Below, one piece after another: positions 1-10,416 of a stretch of 64,000 bases of DNA. Each line of letters starts with the position of its first letter. Positions within the stretch are counted from its first letter, which is position 1. The notes under the pieces were generated by a model. It saw nothing but the letters and a program-made list of their open reading frames with translations. It ran no database searches and was not told the DNA's origin. The DNA is from Apiospora phragmitis (taxonomy: Eukaryota > Ascomycota > Sordariomycetes > Amphisphaeriales > Apiosporaceae): positions 434,001 through 498,000 of the forward strand of contig JAQQWL010000016.1 of the NCBI GenBank assembly GCA_038363925.1, read 5' to 3'. A program made the translations under genes and the position numbers.

Positions 1-449
1 GTTAATTGAGGAATGGTACGTACTCAAAATGTGCATATACACGTATACAATTATATCAGCTCCAAAACACTGGCAACGAACTTGAAGGTCACGACACCAA
101 GGTGAAGAAACAGCAAGCACGCCTTTGAAGGGCGAATACATGTAAGCATAGTGCATTTACATGACTCCATTTGTGCTATCATGCTATCGTCATTTTAATT
201 CATAACTGTCTGCTTACGCCAGTGTCCCAAATCAACCATACTCCGGCTCGATAAGGAAATTTACTCTTGGGCCGCAATAGAAAAAAGGTCGCGAGCGTTT
301 GAACCCAGCCAAGGGTGTCAACCAATAATCACAAGGAGGCGCTAAGCTATGCCTGCTCGCGATGGCTTACTTGCGTCTCATGCCCCTATTTTCGCCACTG
401 GAGCCTCAGTCTCCAAGGATCGTACGTATGACCTGCGGGACGACTCCTT
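1..449. other. 3' flank of the first gene, no gene seen
   Basis: No coding pattern was recognised. A GTAAAT motif lies exactly at the end of the neighbouring minus-strand reading frame, so a further small 3' exon of that gene could lie here, but no convincing exon was found. Confidence 0.4.
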
Positions 450-1843
450 TCATTTACCTTCTTGACCGAGGCCTTGACTAGCAGCGCTCTCGCCAACGCG
501 GAGCTCCTCTTCTGGTACGCCAACACCAACGCTGCCGGTGATACTCATGCTGCTGAAAGCCCTCTCCATGCCCGCGCCCCCGGCGGCTCTACCTCGCCCG
601 CCGGCGATACCCGTACCACCTCCGCCCACGCCAGTCGCTCCACTGACACCGACACCACTGGTAGTTGTGCTCACACTCTCGCTTCTGACCCTTCCGCCAG
701 CCGAGGCATCGCTTGCCCGTCGTTCTCGGACCACCTTTTCAACTCCTTGATCCGGCGCTTGAGGTTCTCATTCTCGCGCTTGGCCGTCTCGAGCTCCTGG
801 CGATAATGCGCAGTCTCTTCGTAGCGTGGCGTGGCCGGCATCAGTCCCGGAGACAGCTCTGACCCCGGTGTCGCGGCCACGCTTCCATGGCATTGAGATC
901 TGCCGGCGCGGGAAGTAGCCGCCGCTGGCGCTCGTGAGAGAGCCGACGTGGTCGGGGTCGTGTCGAGTGTACGGGTTCGGCGAGTGGTTGCGGGATGGGC
1001 TGCGGTGCGACGTCGTGCTGTTCTGGCGGGACATGGACATAGCGCTGCTGCGGGGATTGCGGGCAGCCTCGAGGGCCGAAGCGCCACCTCCTGAGTGCAC
1101 CGCGGACAGCGGGCCCGTGGCCGAGCCGGCGGCGGCGGCGTGGCTGAGACTGCGTGTGCTCGTGCTAGAGCTCGTCCGTTGGTGACGTCGATCGGAGCTG
1201 GTGGTTGGGAGAGGGAAGCCGGGCCCCGACATGAGGTGGGTGTCGAAGAAGGAGGTCTGGGGCTGGTCTACTGATGCAGAGGCCGAGGTCGACGAGGTAT
1301 TGGAGACGACCGACGAGTTCTGCTGCGCACGCAGGATAGTGAGGTCTCGAGTAAGTCGGTTTACCTGTATAGGAGGTGGCAAAGGGTTAGCCATGTCGGT
1401 TCGTGGGAACAGGTAGTTGTAGCTGTATCTCAGTATCACTATGAACATACCAGTAACTCCTGCTCCTGCTCCAACTGTTGGTGAAGCTCAGCGGCGGTCA
1501 AGGGGCGCGGGTGACGGATGGGGCCAGGACCCGTCTCGGCAGGGTCTTGTCGCGCCACGGGTGCGGGAGGCGGTGGCATGGCCATTGAGAGAGCTGATGG
1601 GTTGGATGATGAGGCGGGAAGACGTGGAGAAGGCAGAGATGTAGAGGATGTTCTCTGATGGTAGGTCTGCTGGTTGGAGGGTAGGATGTTCAGTTCTGGC
1701 GATGTTGCCGTGGGAGCGCCCGTGTGTTGCTGCGACTGTGATGATGCTGCCCCAGCTAGTTGTTGTTGTGCTTGTGGTTGCGATGTAGATGTGCGACGAG
1801 GGGTGGCGTAGGGAGAGGCCGGGATGGAGTTGATGTCCGGCAT
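450..1843 (-). CDS. Low-complexity coiled-coil protein, reading frame broken by small indels
   Basis: Family not recognised by name; it looks like a conserved fungal hypothetical protein. Exon 1 is 1451-1843 (starts MPDINSIPASPYATPRR) and exon 2 is 450-1364, joined by a GT-AG intron at 1365-1450. The protein is Ser/Pro/Gln-rich, with a short coiled-coil core (PRYEETAHYRQELETAKREN followed by a KRRIKEL segment) and a Gly-rich tail, about 436 residues if intact. Between about 895 and 735 the conserved coiled-coil part reads in a different frame from both sides, while the two sides share one frame. Three one-base losses in short homopolymer runs (near 894, 880 and 738) would restore a continuous protein; two compensating indels would also do. 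Sequencing error or recent decay are both possible. Function unknown; the heptad-like region suggests an interaction scaffold (inference). Confidence 0.65.
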
Positions 1844-2963
1844 GGCGAGGAATGTAAGAGGTTATTGTGGACGTTTGGATGTGTTTTGCGGACGACAGTC
1901 CTGAAGCGAACTAGACAACCGGGCTTGCTGGTTCTATGGTTTTTGATGAGGCTGGGATTTGGGGCTATCCTATCACACGCGCACGACTGGATTGAGTTGG
2001 AGGGGGTACTTGTGCATATGGAACGAATCACTATCGACCATGAACAGACAAGTTTGAGGACGAGAACCGACAGTCATACAGTCATGGACATCGAACTTTG
2101 ACAACCTGAAGACTCACACGTTCACTTGAGGCTGCATTGCTCGTACGATAAACAGCCTTACTACTCCCGACGTGGTGTATTGTGTTGTCGTTGTTGATAC
2201 ACCCCTCGTGTCGCGCTGTTTGCTGGGTGGTCCCTGACAGGACGGACGCGTTTAGTGGTCGCATGGCACCTCCCCCACCGTAGAGTGCGCTGGGTAATGC
2301 GGGGTTGGAATTGAGCTTACCAGCCTCAATTAAAGCAAAGCAGCATTCCAGTCAGACCAGAACACTGGTGACTTTAGGCCATGGTGGCTGATCCCCAAGA
2401 CAGCAACACGCAGCTGTGGCTGACTGCTGTTGTTCTTTGGCGAGGTCTCTCTCTAAAGTAGCTTAGGTAAATGGGCCAGCTTTCGGGCTGGATGCTCCGG
2501 GCCAGTACCTCCTGCATTGGAAGCTACAATGTATTTATCCCCTAACGCTATCACCGATAACAGTGCTGGCAGCTATGACGTATGAGGCCGAAGTCCCTCC
2601 TGCAGCTGCAAAGAATGGAGCCCATGACTTCATTAAAGCTCGATCTGATGTCAATTTGCGATCTCGAGGGGCCGTTTTACTGGGAAACGAGCTGCAGCAG
2701 CTTGCATATCAACGCATTAAGCGCGTTACGGCCGCCTTGATTTGCTTCCCTTGCTATGAGTGAGAACCAGGCAGGAAAGAAAGGAGGGGCAGAGGGGGGA
2801 TCCAGCTGTACATAGCATTTGCTGTATTCAAATACCCTTATTTAACTCAGTTCCTAAATCATCGACTTCCCTTCTCTTGATCTCTCGTCATTTTCCATAC
2901 TAAACAAACCTCTTCACCTGATACACCCATCGAATTTCTACTCTGCACCACCACCAATCAATT
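1844..2963. promoter_or_regulatory. Divergent intergenic region
   Basis: Lies between two gene starts that point away from each other, so it should carry both promoters. The right half has a CT-rich leader just before 2960, typical of fungal transcription starts. Short reading frames here show no family resemblance. Confidence 0.4.
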
Positions 2964-3043
2964 GTAAGTCGTGTCTCGTGACTTGGCCGCCTTCGAGTCT
3001 TGTCTCTTGATGTACTCATCCAAGCTAACCACAACCCAAACAG
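2964..3043 (+). other. Probable intron in the 5' leader of the 76-residue protein gene
   Basis: GTAAGT donor at 2964, a GCTAACC branch-like motif near 3034 and a CCCAAACAG acceptor ending at 3043, followed 33 bp later by the start codon. All three signals match fungal introns, but nothing translated tests it. Confidence 0.55.
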
Positions 3044-3076
3044 CTCACCAAGACAAAACAACCACATCACATCATC

Positions 3077-3388
3077 ATGTCTACTCAAGAAGGCCGCCAG
3101 TCCCCTCCCCCTGAGGCCCAGTCCGGCCGTCAGCAGCAGGATGCCCCCGGCTCTGGCAAGGGCACCGACAAGGTCGACTCCGGTTCCAAGAAGAACGAGA
3201 TGAACGACGAGCTTTCTGTACGTTGTAATCGCCTTCCCCCACCTTCATGGCCCGTGTAGTGGTTGTTTTTCGAAGACTAACATCTTTCTCTCTTACAGGG
3301 TCTTTCATCCAACCCCAAGGGCGTTCTCGACGAGGCCGTTGATTCCAAGTTCAGTAAGACAACTGAGCCTGGTGCCAAGTCATCTTAA
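3077..3388 (+). CDS. Small hydrophilic conserved fungal protein (76 aa)
   Basis: Exon 1 is 3077-3217 and exon 2 is 3299-3388; the intron (GTACGT...TTACAG) lies at a codon boundary and the frame closes on TAA. The start ATG follows an ACATCATC context and directly opens MSTQEGRQSPPPEAQSG. The protein is charged and disordered, rich in Gly, Ser, Lys and Asp, without signal peptide or membrane segment. The second half contains LSSNPKGVLDEAVDSKFSK, resembling short stress-related or hypothetical proteins of Sordariomycetes that share an SNPKG motif. The long leader with its own intron and the A/C-rich start context suggest good expression (inference). Exact function unknown. Confidence 0.75.
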
Positions 3389-3943
3389 ACCGCAGGAGTG
3401 GTGGATAGACAAACAAATGAGTAGTGCATGAGAGGGAGGATACTAGCCATACGTGATAGAAGAGCACGTGGCACATCGCAATGATCACGATGTTTATGAC
3501 TACACAGGAAACTCAAACCTGTACACTTAGATTCCCATGATCAAGAATAGAAGTTGAAAACTTCCTCAAAATGCAATTTCTAACTGCGTGAACACAATGA
3601 GGCCGGCTCAGCCAAACACGTCGTGACAGGCAATGTTAAAGTTCAATTATGCTGTATGGGTTTATTTGAGCTTAGCAATCTCCGACCTATCTGTGGCAGA
3701 ACAACATGACTGCAACATGGTCGGAAAGACTAAAATAGATCGATCGGAGAGGAAAGTTCCATTGGAAAGCACACTCAGCAAAAAGCCCATTTAATGTTAA
3801 AGATTCCTCGAACATTTATCACAAAGATTTCGATAAGACGTGAGGAATTCCAGACTAATCATAATCTCATTGCAGAACGTCGTGGGAATCAAGGCAACTA
3901 AACTAATGTAGGTAAACAGAAACCACTACCCTCCATCGCTCGC
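3389..3943. other. Convergent 3' untranslated regions
   Basis: Separates two converging genes. AT-leaning sequence with no coding pattern; expected to hold both polyadenylation regions. Confidence 0.4.
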
Positions 3944-4880
3944 TCATGCCTTCTCAGAACCGGGCTCCTTGGTAGGAATAGGTCCAGTAGGGTCCAAAGG
4001 AGTGGACTCCGTGGTACCGGCCTTGGGGCCAGGCTGAGCAACACCAGTAGAATCCGTGGCACCCGTGGTGGTACTGGCGGCAGCAGGCTGCTCCTTGCCA
4101 AAGACACGCTCCAGGCCAGAGGCCTTGTAGGCGCTGCCTCCGTGGTTCTCCTTCTTGAGGTCCGCCAGGCGGCGGGCCTCGGCGTGGATGTCTTGCACTT
4201 GGCGCGAGCCGATGGTGTAGAAATCGACCAGCTTCTTGCCGGTCGGGGTGTTGGAGGCCTTCTCGAAGTACGAGCCGAGGCCGAAGAAGAGGCTGCTAGC
4301 GCGCTGGGTGATGTTGTAGGATTGGTCGGTGGCCTTGGCCTTCTCGGTGGCGTGGTACTTGTTGTCGAGGTTCTGGAGCGTCGTCATGAAGCGGTTGGTG
4401 ACGCCGTGCTTCTGGTCGAGCTCGATACCGCGCTGGAGGGCGGCATCGCCGACCACGTAGCCATGGGCGAGGTACTCGGCCAGGATACGGCTGCGGGGCT
4501 TCTCTTCTTGTGTGATCTCATCGCTGTCGCGGTCGGCGTTTGTGGCGTAGGCCGTGTCGTCGTTCTTAGCGTCCTCGGCAATGACCTCGATTTGCGAACC
4601 GCCGAGCTGGGTGTTGTTCAGGAGCTGAGCGGTCTTGGCAGCAGTCTCCTTCTCGAAGATGACGGTGGCTTCTTGGGTACCGTTGGCATCGGTGGTGACC
4701 TTGAGGTCAGTGATCTTGCCACTATGCGAGGGCAAGTTAGCACTTGAATATCGATCATGGCGGAAAACAAATATCAAGTGTAGCAGGATGAACTTACCAG
4801 AAGGCGAAGAAGTCCTTGATCTCCTTCTCCGAAGTGCTCGAAGAGATGTTGCGAACGTGGACAGTGGTGTTGGGCGCCAT
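3944..4880 (-). CDS. vip1: Vip1-type RNA-recognition-motif protein (286 aa)
   Basis: Exon 1 is 4798-4880 and exon 2 is 3944-4721; the 76 bp intron (GTAAGT...CATAG) splits a Cys codon and the total of 861 nt closes exactly. The N-terminal RRM begins TVHVRNISSSTSEKEIKDFF and continues FCGKITDLKV, with the RNP2-like strand at the very N-terminus. The middle part (RILAEYLAHGYVVGDAALQRGIELDQKHG, here residues about 120-150) and the following helical segment are characteristic of the fungal Vip1 family, followed by a Pro/Thr-rich disordered tail. Fission yeast Vip1 is a poorly characterised RRM protein; an RNA-linked role is family knowledge, not shown here. The start codon is the first ATG in the open frame. 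Confidence 0.88.
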
Positions 4881-5362
4881 CTTGGGAATGTAGTAGTATG
4901 GTATGTATGGGTTGTGTTTGTGTTGTATGCTTGATTGATTGAGAAGCGTGGTGGATGTGGTAGTAGGTGAGTTGGGAAAAGAGTATGTGATGTGGTGGGG
5001 AGAAAGTCAAGCCTGATGGGAGGGGGTTCTGGTTGTTTTGTTTTATTGTCACAGGCCAGCTACCTCTCTACTTATGTATCCATTATTATCTGATGCAGCA
5101 CAGTGGAAAGCACTCAGCACTCTCGTTCCTGCCTCTCTACCTACCATAACCTTGCTTTGGTGACTGCCCCGGGGGTACGCAGTATGGGCTGTGATGCTTG
5201 GCATGCCCATATCGCAAAGAAGGGGCAAACATTTGAAAGACAACCACGTCATTTCTCTCTCCCCCTGTGGCTGCCTCCCGAAAAGTGGATTCATCTCCAA
5301 GTGCTGCCGCCCGCCATCTCTCGCCCGGCTTTGTTGCAAAGTACAGTGGCTGCGGCAGGTTT
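4881..5362. promoter_or_regulatory. Promoter region of the Vip1-type gene, up to the transposon edge
   Basis: Upstream of a minus-strand gene and ending abruptly at the inverted repeat of the RIP island. Pyrimidine/purine-skewed sequence near 4890-4990 fits a leader. No gene recognised. Confidence 0.4.
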
Positions 5363-5467
5363 CAGCTGACCCCCCTATTACTTATATTAACCGGGGGGTT
5401 AAATTTTTTACGCTTTGTATATTAAATAATACTAAGTTATTTTAACCCTTGGCTTAATTTATATATA
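5363..5467 (+). repeat. Left terminal inverted repeat of the RIP island
   Basis: About 105 bp matching the reverse complement of 9846-9950 with no gap in the outer part; the mismatches seen are transitions. The outer 30 bases keep G/C runs (CCCCCC and GGGGGG) that the interior has lost. Confidence 0.85.
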
Positions 5468-5469
5468 TA

Positions 5470-6975
5470 TATAATATATATTTAATAACTATAAAATTTT
5501 GATTTATTATTAAATTTAAAAATAATTAAAAATTAAATAATATAATTTCTTATTAAATTAATTACGTTTTTAAATTTATATAATTAAACTTTAATATATA
5601 AAATTTTTAATATTATAATATCGATTTAATTAAAAAAAGATTCTATTATTTTAATAATTTAAGCGATATAAAAAAGTTTAAATTAAATTAATTAAAAAGT
5701 TATTATAAAAGTATATAACGTTTCTCGACTTATTTTAAGCGATTAACTCTACGATATTAAATCTTAACGAGAATTTTAATATTAATAATATAAATGAAAT
5801 TTAATATAAAAAAGGTTTATAATTATATAATTAATTTAAATATTATAAAGGATGTTTTTTAATATTAATACTATTAAGAATATAGTTAATCTTATTTTAA
5901 ACTCGCGTAATAATAACCGCGTTAACAAATATTAAATTACACGCTTTATAAATTATAACCCGGATTTTAAAACTTAAATAAACCGTTAATATAATTATTA
6001 AAAAGCTTTTTATAAACATTTAAGTTTTATTTTTAATTAATTTATAATAATTATAAATATTAAAATTAAATATAGTATTTTAAATAAAAATATATAAGAT
6101 TTTAATAAAACAAGTTTTATAATAAATATAATTAATTTAATACTCGCTGTAACACGCGTTAATTAATATAAAAAAACAAAATTAATTTAATTTAATAATT
6201 AAAAATAATTAACGGCTATTAAATATATTAATTTATAAAATTAATATATTCCGCTATTTTTAATCGTTTAAAACTTATATTACTTTATAAATTAATCGCG
6301 TTAATATAATTTATTAAATAATTAAGTAATTAAACTAACTTTTAATAATTAAACTAATGACGAAATAAGCTTAAATTAAATTCGATACTTGAATAAATAT
6401 ATTAAAATGGAAATAAAAAGCCTTTATCGCCTCTTTATTTTAAGCGGTTACGAAAGTTATATTTTAGCTAAATTTAAAACATATTATAAAAATAACGACA
6501 TTATTACGTTTAATATACCTCTTTACTTTTTATACTTATTTTAACCTTTAAATATAATATTTTATACGTTATTAAAGCGTGTTTATTTTAAAAAATCTAG
6601 TTACTTATTAAAGGGTTAATAAATTATATTATAAAATTAAAGTTTTTTATCGTTTTTAAAGCCGTGTGTTTTACTATTTTTATAAAAAAATATTAAATTT
6701 ATATTTAACGTATTTAATTTAATATTTTATTATTTAAGTATAATAATTAATAGATTAAATTTATATTTTTAAACGTTTATATTTAATTTATTATACTTAA
6801 AAATAACTAGTACTTATAATCTTTAAATATTATTTAATTTTTAATAAACGATTAAATACTTTTTTTTTATTAAAAAAAACTTTCTTTATTAAAAAAGCTC
6901 TTTAATATTAATTTTAAATACTATAAATTAAATAATAAAAACTATATATATAGTAATATATAAAGTAACTTTTAT
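5470..6975 (+). pseudogene. RIP-degenerated Fot1/pogo-like transposase, copy A
   Basis: Boundaries are approximate. Forward orientation. Translating through the stops gives remnants of the DDE domain: a degraded form of the YNFDETGF block near 6090-6130, the LILDGHESH-type block near 6430-6460, and near 6510-6590 a series readable as PLYFLYLF-stop-PLN-..-LLKRV. The last matches the PPHSSHLLQPLD-type block of pogo-family transposases after Pro-to-Leu, His-to-Tyr, Ser-to-Phe, Gln-to-stop and Asp-to-Asn changes, all explained by C-to-T or G-to-A. No functional product is possible. Confidence 0.7.
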
Positions 6976-8190
6976 AAAAAATTAAATAATATAATTTACT
7001 ATTAAGTTAACTATATTATTAAATCGGCCACTTTTTTTAATTTATGTAATTAACCTTTAATACGTAATATTCTTATAACTATAATACTAATCTAATCGAA
7101 AAAATATCGTATTGTTTTAATAATTTAAGCGACGCGAAAAGGTCGAAATCGAATTAATTAAAAAGCTGCTGCGAAAGTGTACGACGTCCCCTGAGCTATT
7201 TTAAGCGACCGACTTCGCAGTATTAAACCTAGACGCGAAATCCGATATTTATAATATAAATTAAATCTAATTAAAAAAAAGTGCTCTATAATTATATAAT
7301 TAATTTAAATACTCGAGGGATATCTTTTAATATTAATATTATAAAAAATATAGCTAACTTTTTTTAAAAATCGCGCGGCGGCGACCGCGTTAATAAGTAT
7401 TAAATTAAACGCTTTATCGACCGTAACCCGGATTTTAAAACTTAAATAAACCGTCGATACTATTATTAAAACGCTTTTTATAAAAATATAAGTATTATTT
7501 CCGGCTAGTTTATACTAATCGTGAATATTAAAACTAAATACGGTATTTTAAATAAAAATATATATAATTTTAACGAAACCGGCTTTATAATAGGTATAAT
7601 TAAGTTAATATTCGTTATAATACGCGCTAATTATTTTAAAAAGCGAAATTAATTTAACTTAATAATTAAAAATAATTAATAGCTATTAAATATATTAATT
7701 CGTAAAAATAATATATTCCGCCGTTTTTAATTATTTAAGCCTAATATTACTTTATAAATTAATTTTATAAATACGAACTACCGGGTAATTAAATAATTAA
7801 ACCGACTTTTAATAATTAAATTAATAATAAAACGAGTTTAAACTAGATTTAATATTTCGATAAGTATATTAAAACGCGGACGAAAAGCTTTTATCGTTTC
7901 TTAATTTTAAGCGGTTAAGAAAGCTATATTTCGGCCGAATTTAGAAGATATTATAAGAATAATAGTATTATTACGCTTAATATACCTCTTTATTTTTTTA
8001 TTGTTTTTATTTTGCAAATATAGTATTTTATACATTATTAAAGCGTACTTTTTTAAAAGAAATAAAGCTATTTATTAAGACGTTATTAATTATGTTACGA
8101 AGGTAAAGTTTTTTATCGTTTTTAAAGGTATATATTTTATTATTTTTATAAAAAAATAATATTTAATTTAAATTTAACATTCGCTATTTA
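6976..8190 (+). pseudogene. RIP-degenerated Fot1/pogo-like transposase, copy B, lacking its 5' repeat
   Basis: Direct repeat of copy A, offset about 1450-1466 bp (a TAATTTAAGC anchor lies at 5655 in copy A and 7121 in copy B). It begins inside the element at the point equivalent to 5531, so the outer ~165 bp with the terminal repeat are missing. It is less degraded than copy A: it keeps more CG dinucleotides (for example around 7130-7250 and 7370-7440) and a readable NETGF/ETGF block near 7570-7590. It ends near 8190, where similarity to copy A stops. Confidence 0.65.
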
Positions 8191-8399
8191 ATTTTATATC
8201 TTTCTCGTATATTTATATATTATAACGCTTTTTACCGGTCGCCTTTTATTTTAATAAACCTTTATCTTCTCTTTTATTAATTATTAAACGCTTTTATTCA
8301 CTTTCTCGTTTTATAATTTTTAAAATTCTTTAATAATAAGGGCTTTTTTAAACTAAACTCGTAATTTTCTAATTCTCTAAAGTTTTCAAAAGGTTAAAT
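8191..8399. other. AT-rich spacer inside the RIP island
   Basis: No similarity to the three transposase copies was seen. Pyrimidine-rich on the top strand (for example TTTCTCG and CTTTTATT runs). It could be remnant of the original insertion target or of a different, fully decayed element. Confidence 0.3.
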
Positions 8400-9845
8400 T
8401 AACTTTTTTAAAAATATATATTTAATTATATATACACGTTACTTTAGTTTTATTCTTTATTATATAGTTTATAATAATTAAAATTAATATCGAAAAGCTT
8501 TTTTAATATATAAAAACTTTACTTATAATAAAAAAAATATTTAATTATTTATTAAAAGTTAAATAACGTTTAAAAGCTATAAATATTAATTATTTTTAAG
8601 CGTAGTAAAATAAATATAAGCGTTAAAAGATCTATATTTAACTTATTAATTACTTCGTTTAAATAATAAGATATTAAATTAATAAATTAATCTTAAATTT
8701 AGAATTAATTTCTATAAAAATAATAAAATACGCGGCTTTAAAAAGGATAAATAATTTTAACTTCATAATATTATTTATTAACGCTTTAATATTTAGCTTA
8801 ATATTTTTAAAATAAGTACGTTTTAATAACGAATAAAATATTATAGCTAAAAGTTAAAATAAATAAAAAAAAGTAAAGAGGTATATTAAGTATAATAATA
8901 TCTTTATTCTTATAATATTCCTCGAATTCGGCCGAAATATAGCTTTCGTAATCGTTTAAAATTAAGAGGTAATAAAAGCTTTTTATTCGCACTTTAATAT
9001 ATTTATTAAAATACTAAACTTAGTTTAAACTCGTTTCGTTTTTAATTTAGTCGTTAAAAATCGATTTGATTACTTAATCGCCTAATAAATCGTATTTATA
9101 AAACTAGTGTATAAGGTAATATTAGTTTTAAACGATTAAAAACGGCGGAATATACTAGTTTAACGAATTAATATATTTAATAGCCGTTAATTATTCTTAA
9201 TTATTAAATTAAACTAATCTCGTACTTTTATATTAATCAGCGCGTATTATAACTAGTATTAACTCGATTATATCTATTATAAAGCTAGTTTCGTTAAAAT
9301 TTTATATATTTTTATTTAAAATATTCTATTTACTTTTAATATTTATAATTAACGTAAATTAGTCGGAAATAACACATAAATCTATATAAAAAGCCCTTTA
9401 ATAATTATATTAAGGGTTTATTTAAGTCTTAAGGTTCGAGCTATAATTAATAAAGCGTTTAATTTAATACTTACTAATATAGTCGCCGCCGCGCGATTTT
9501 TAAAAAAAAAAAACTAACTATATCTTTTATAATGTTAATATTAAAAAGTATTCTTTAAATATTTAATTAATTATATTATTATAAAGCACCTCTTTTTTAA
9601 TTAAATTAAATTTATATTATAAATATTAAATTTCTCGTTAAAGTTAAATACTATAAAGTTAATCGCTTAAAATAGTTTAAAAAACGTTATATACTTTTAT
9701 AATTAATTTAATTTTAATTTTCTCGCGTTGCTTAAATTAATACTATAATTATAAAAATATAATATATTAAAGTTTAATTATATAAATTAAAAAATAGTAA
9801 TTAACTTAATAATAAACCACGTTATTTATATATATATATTAAATA
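8400..9845 (-). pseudogene. RIP-degenerated Fot1/pogo-like transposase, copy C, inverted
   Basis: Inverted copy of A, reaching from the right terminal repeat inward to about 8400. On the minus strand, 8807-8992 stays open for about 60 codons and reads as a mutated DDE block (LILNDYESYISAEFEEYY, against an expected LILDGHESH-like motif), with Asp-to-Asn, Gly-to-Asp and His-to-Tyr changes typical of RIP. Catalytic acidic residues are lost, so the protein would be inactive. Copies A and C make a ~1.5 kb inverted repeat around copy B. Confidence 0.68.
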
Positions 9846-9950
9846 TACATATAAACTAAGCCAGGGGTTAAAATAGCTTAGCATTACTTAATATATAAAG
9901 CGTGAAAAATTTAACCCCCCGGTTAATATAAGTGATAGGGGGGTTAACTG
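9846..9950 (-). repeat. Right terminal inverted repeat of the RIP island
   Basis: Reverse complement of the left repeat, differing by transitions only as far as read by eye; ends GGGGGGTTAACTG. Confidence 0.85.
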
Positions 9951-10416
9951 ATACCCCGTGGCTGTGGTCCTATGCCACTCTGCCTCGACCAACGTCAAAG
10001 TTCCTTTGTCAATCTTCAACGATGATAGTATCCAATTATTATGCACACTCATTTCCCTCAATATTCTTCGATGTCCTCCGATTTGCCATCCGCCTCGTCC
10101 CGAAGACTTGCCCACGTCCAGATAGGCAGTACAAGGCAGGTAGGTACGTAGGTTCGGGGCCGGACCACTGGCCGGACCGCCTGACAAGTTAAACCTTTCT
10201 TCCGCCACCATCTCGAACGTGTCTCCCCTGTGGCACTCCACGCGGCCAGCTACCTTTACATGTGATTTCTAGAACCATTCGAAGCTGGGGTGCTGTGGCT
10301 GTTCGATAAAACCATGACAATATCAAATGTTAATGACCTAATTAAACACTTAGGTACGGAGTAATCACTACCTAGGGAATAGTATATGCCGCCCGAGGTG
10401 AGTCGGCCCAGCTAGC
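9951..10416. other. Intergenic sequence between RIP island and MFS gene
   Basis: Normal base composition resumes immediately. Downstream flank of the MFS transporter. Around 10150-10190 there is GC-rich CCGGACCACTGGCCGGACC, partly self-complementary. No gene recognised. Confidence 0.35.

Larger units (their letters stand above)
5363..9950. mobile_element. RIP-destroyed transposon island bounded by terminal inverted repeats
   Basis: Base composition switches sharply to almost pure A/T at about 5385 and back at about 9925. Both edges carry the same sequence in opposite orientation, beginning CAG(C/T)T(G/A)ACCCCCCTAT and containing TTAACCGGGGGGTTAA. Inside are three degenerate copies of one transposase-like sequence, two direct and one inverted. 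Differences between copies are overwhelmingly C/T and G/A transitions, and former Gln codons are TAA; this is the signature of repeat-induced point mutation, in which fungi mutate duplicated DNA in the sexual cycle. Residual protein similarity points to the Fot1/pogo branch of Tc1/mariner. No open transposase frame remains. No perfect target-site duplication was found: flanks read TTT before and ATA after the repeats. Confidence 0.85.

Noticed and set aside
5385..9925. Mitochondrial insertion or centromere core as explanation of the AT-rich block
   Set aside because: Sharp edges with inverted repeats, internal transposase remnants and transition-only differences fit RIP of transposons; no mitochondrial gene pattern was seen.
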